Notes under the pieces: model-generated
The model's input: the letters and a program-made list of their open reading frames with translations, nothing else
Database searches by the model: none
What the model was told of the DNA's origin: nothing
Shown: positions 5,678 through 6,137 of the stretch, one piece after another
Position numbering within the stretch: position 1 is the first letter of the stretch
How the letters are laid out: every line of letters begins with the position of its first letter
Origin: Puniceicoccales bacterium
GTDB taxonomy: Bacteria; Verrucomicrobiota; Verrucomicrobiia; Opitutales; JAIRLG01
DNA length: 6,137 bases
NCBI GenBank assembly: GCA_031255915.1
Contig: JAIRRP010000022.1
Span: 1-6,137, forward strand
Direction: 5' to 3'
Made by a program: the position numbers and the translations under genes

Positions 5678-6137
5678 ATGAGCCCTCAAGTAACTTTTCT
5701 TAAAAAACTAGAAAATCTATCTACTGAATGCGAGAGTCTATCAGGAACTTTAGCGCTTAGCAAGGACGGAAATGTCTATATTTCAAAATCTGGTCATGCC
5801 GGTAACCGCTTTACAAGAATATTTTCTTCAAAACAGAAAGAAACTTACAACGATCGTATACGAGCTGCACAAGCTTTTCGTCAAAATTTCAGCCGACCCA
5901 TCTTTTCTGAAGTAAAGCTTCTCAAGGCCTATGTAAAAAATGGAGAATTATGGATACAAGCTCAAAGAGGAGAGTTTTCCACTAAATTTGTATATGGAAT
6001 ACATGCCATTCCTGGTCAAGCGATACAAACTAACGAGAGAAAATAGGAAGTTATTGGAAATAAACCAAGTGAACTATATCACGTCGGTGGTTCTGATTTT
6101 CGTAGAATTGGAACTGAGGTAGGAAACATTTGGCTAG
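5678..6137 (+). pseudogene. Possible type III effector or secreted protein gene, with in-frame stop, partial
   Basis: An ATG at 5678, seven bases after the chaperone-like gene, opens a 122-codon frame ending at TAG 6044-6046. The same frame then stays open to the window edge, giving 30 more codons that read like ordinary protein (VIGNKPSELYHVGGSDFRRI, then GTEVGNIWL). The simplest reading is one longer gene interrupted by a nonsense codon. The N-terminus (MSPQVTFLKKLENLSTECES) is hydrophilic and has no Sec signal peptide or membrane segment, which fits a chaperone-dependent type III substrate. Residues 22-40 (SGTLALSKDGNVYISKSGH) and 55-72 (ETYNDRIRAAQAFRQNFS) show no motif I recognise. The effector role is inferred only from position and character. 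Alternatively the 122-residue product could be complete as it stands. Confidence 0.5.

Noticed and set aside
5411..5689. Minus-strand 92-codon frame
   Set aside because: It is the antisense of the frameshifted chaperone-like gene, whose plus-strand pieces join into a coherent protein.
1..6137. CRISPR array, rRNA, tRNA or complete insertion sequence
   Set aside because: No regularly spaced direct repeats, no recognisable RNA gene and no transposase frame were seen on either strand.

Overview
The window holds a chromosomal segment of a Gram-negative, probably host-associated bacterium. Evidence for the Gram-negative envelope is a permease of the MlaE family (outer-membrane lipid transport) and a protein with a Sec-type signal peptide. 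Evidence for host association is a gene resembling a CesT-class type III secretion chaperone, followed directly by a likely secreted-protein gene. The style of the proteins (STAS-MlaE fusion, AP4A-phosphorylase-like HIT protein, TpiA) fits the Verrucomicrobiota/PVC group best to my eye, but that placement is an inference and is not proven by the sequence.

Layout. Positions 1-208 (minus) carry the start of a small membrane-protein gene running off the left edge. It is divergent from the STAS-MlaE permease gene at 323-1450. A gene-poor gap (1451-1818) contains a 108-bp nested palindromic element. A minus-strand gene for an exported protein of unknown function (1819-2388) is divergent from a HIT-family gene (2446-2937), which is followed by tpiA (2976-3731), probably in one transcript. 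A second non-coding stretch (3732-3995) leads to a second nested palindrome (3996-4098), which overlaps the 3' end of a minus-strand BRO-N/DinD-like gene (4067-4822). The right end (4823-6137) looks decayed: a fragment of a Mur ligase N-terminus (5044-5208), a type III chaperone-like gene split by two compensating frameshifts (5242-5670), and a possible effector gene interrupted by an in-frame TAG but open beyond it to the window edge (5678-6137).

The most unusual signal is the pair of nested palindromes, here called E1 (1494-1601) and E2 (3996-4098). In each, a 14-bp outer stem encloses three hairpins, giving a cloverleaf-like plan. The two copies differ in sequence, but most differences in the stems are compensated on the other arm. 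Both sit at the 3' end of a gene in the same orientation relative to that gene's transcription. E2 supplies the last codons and the stop codon of the BRO-N gene.

Working together: tpiA is glycolytic housekeeping, the HIT protein is a nucleotide hydrolase or transferase, and the MlaE homologue would need an ATPase and a substrate-binding partner encoded elsewhere. The chaperone and effector candidates would form a two-gene secretion unit if intact. Fragments, frameshifts and repeat insertion suggest ongoing gene loss in the right third, although sequencing error could account for the frameshifts.
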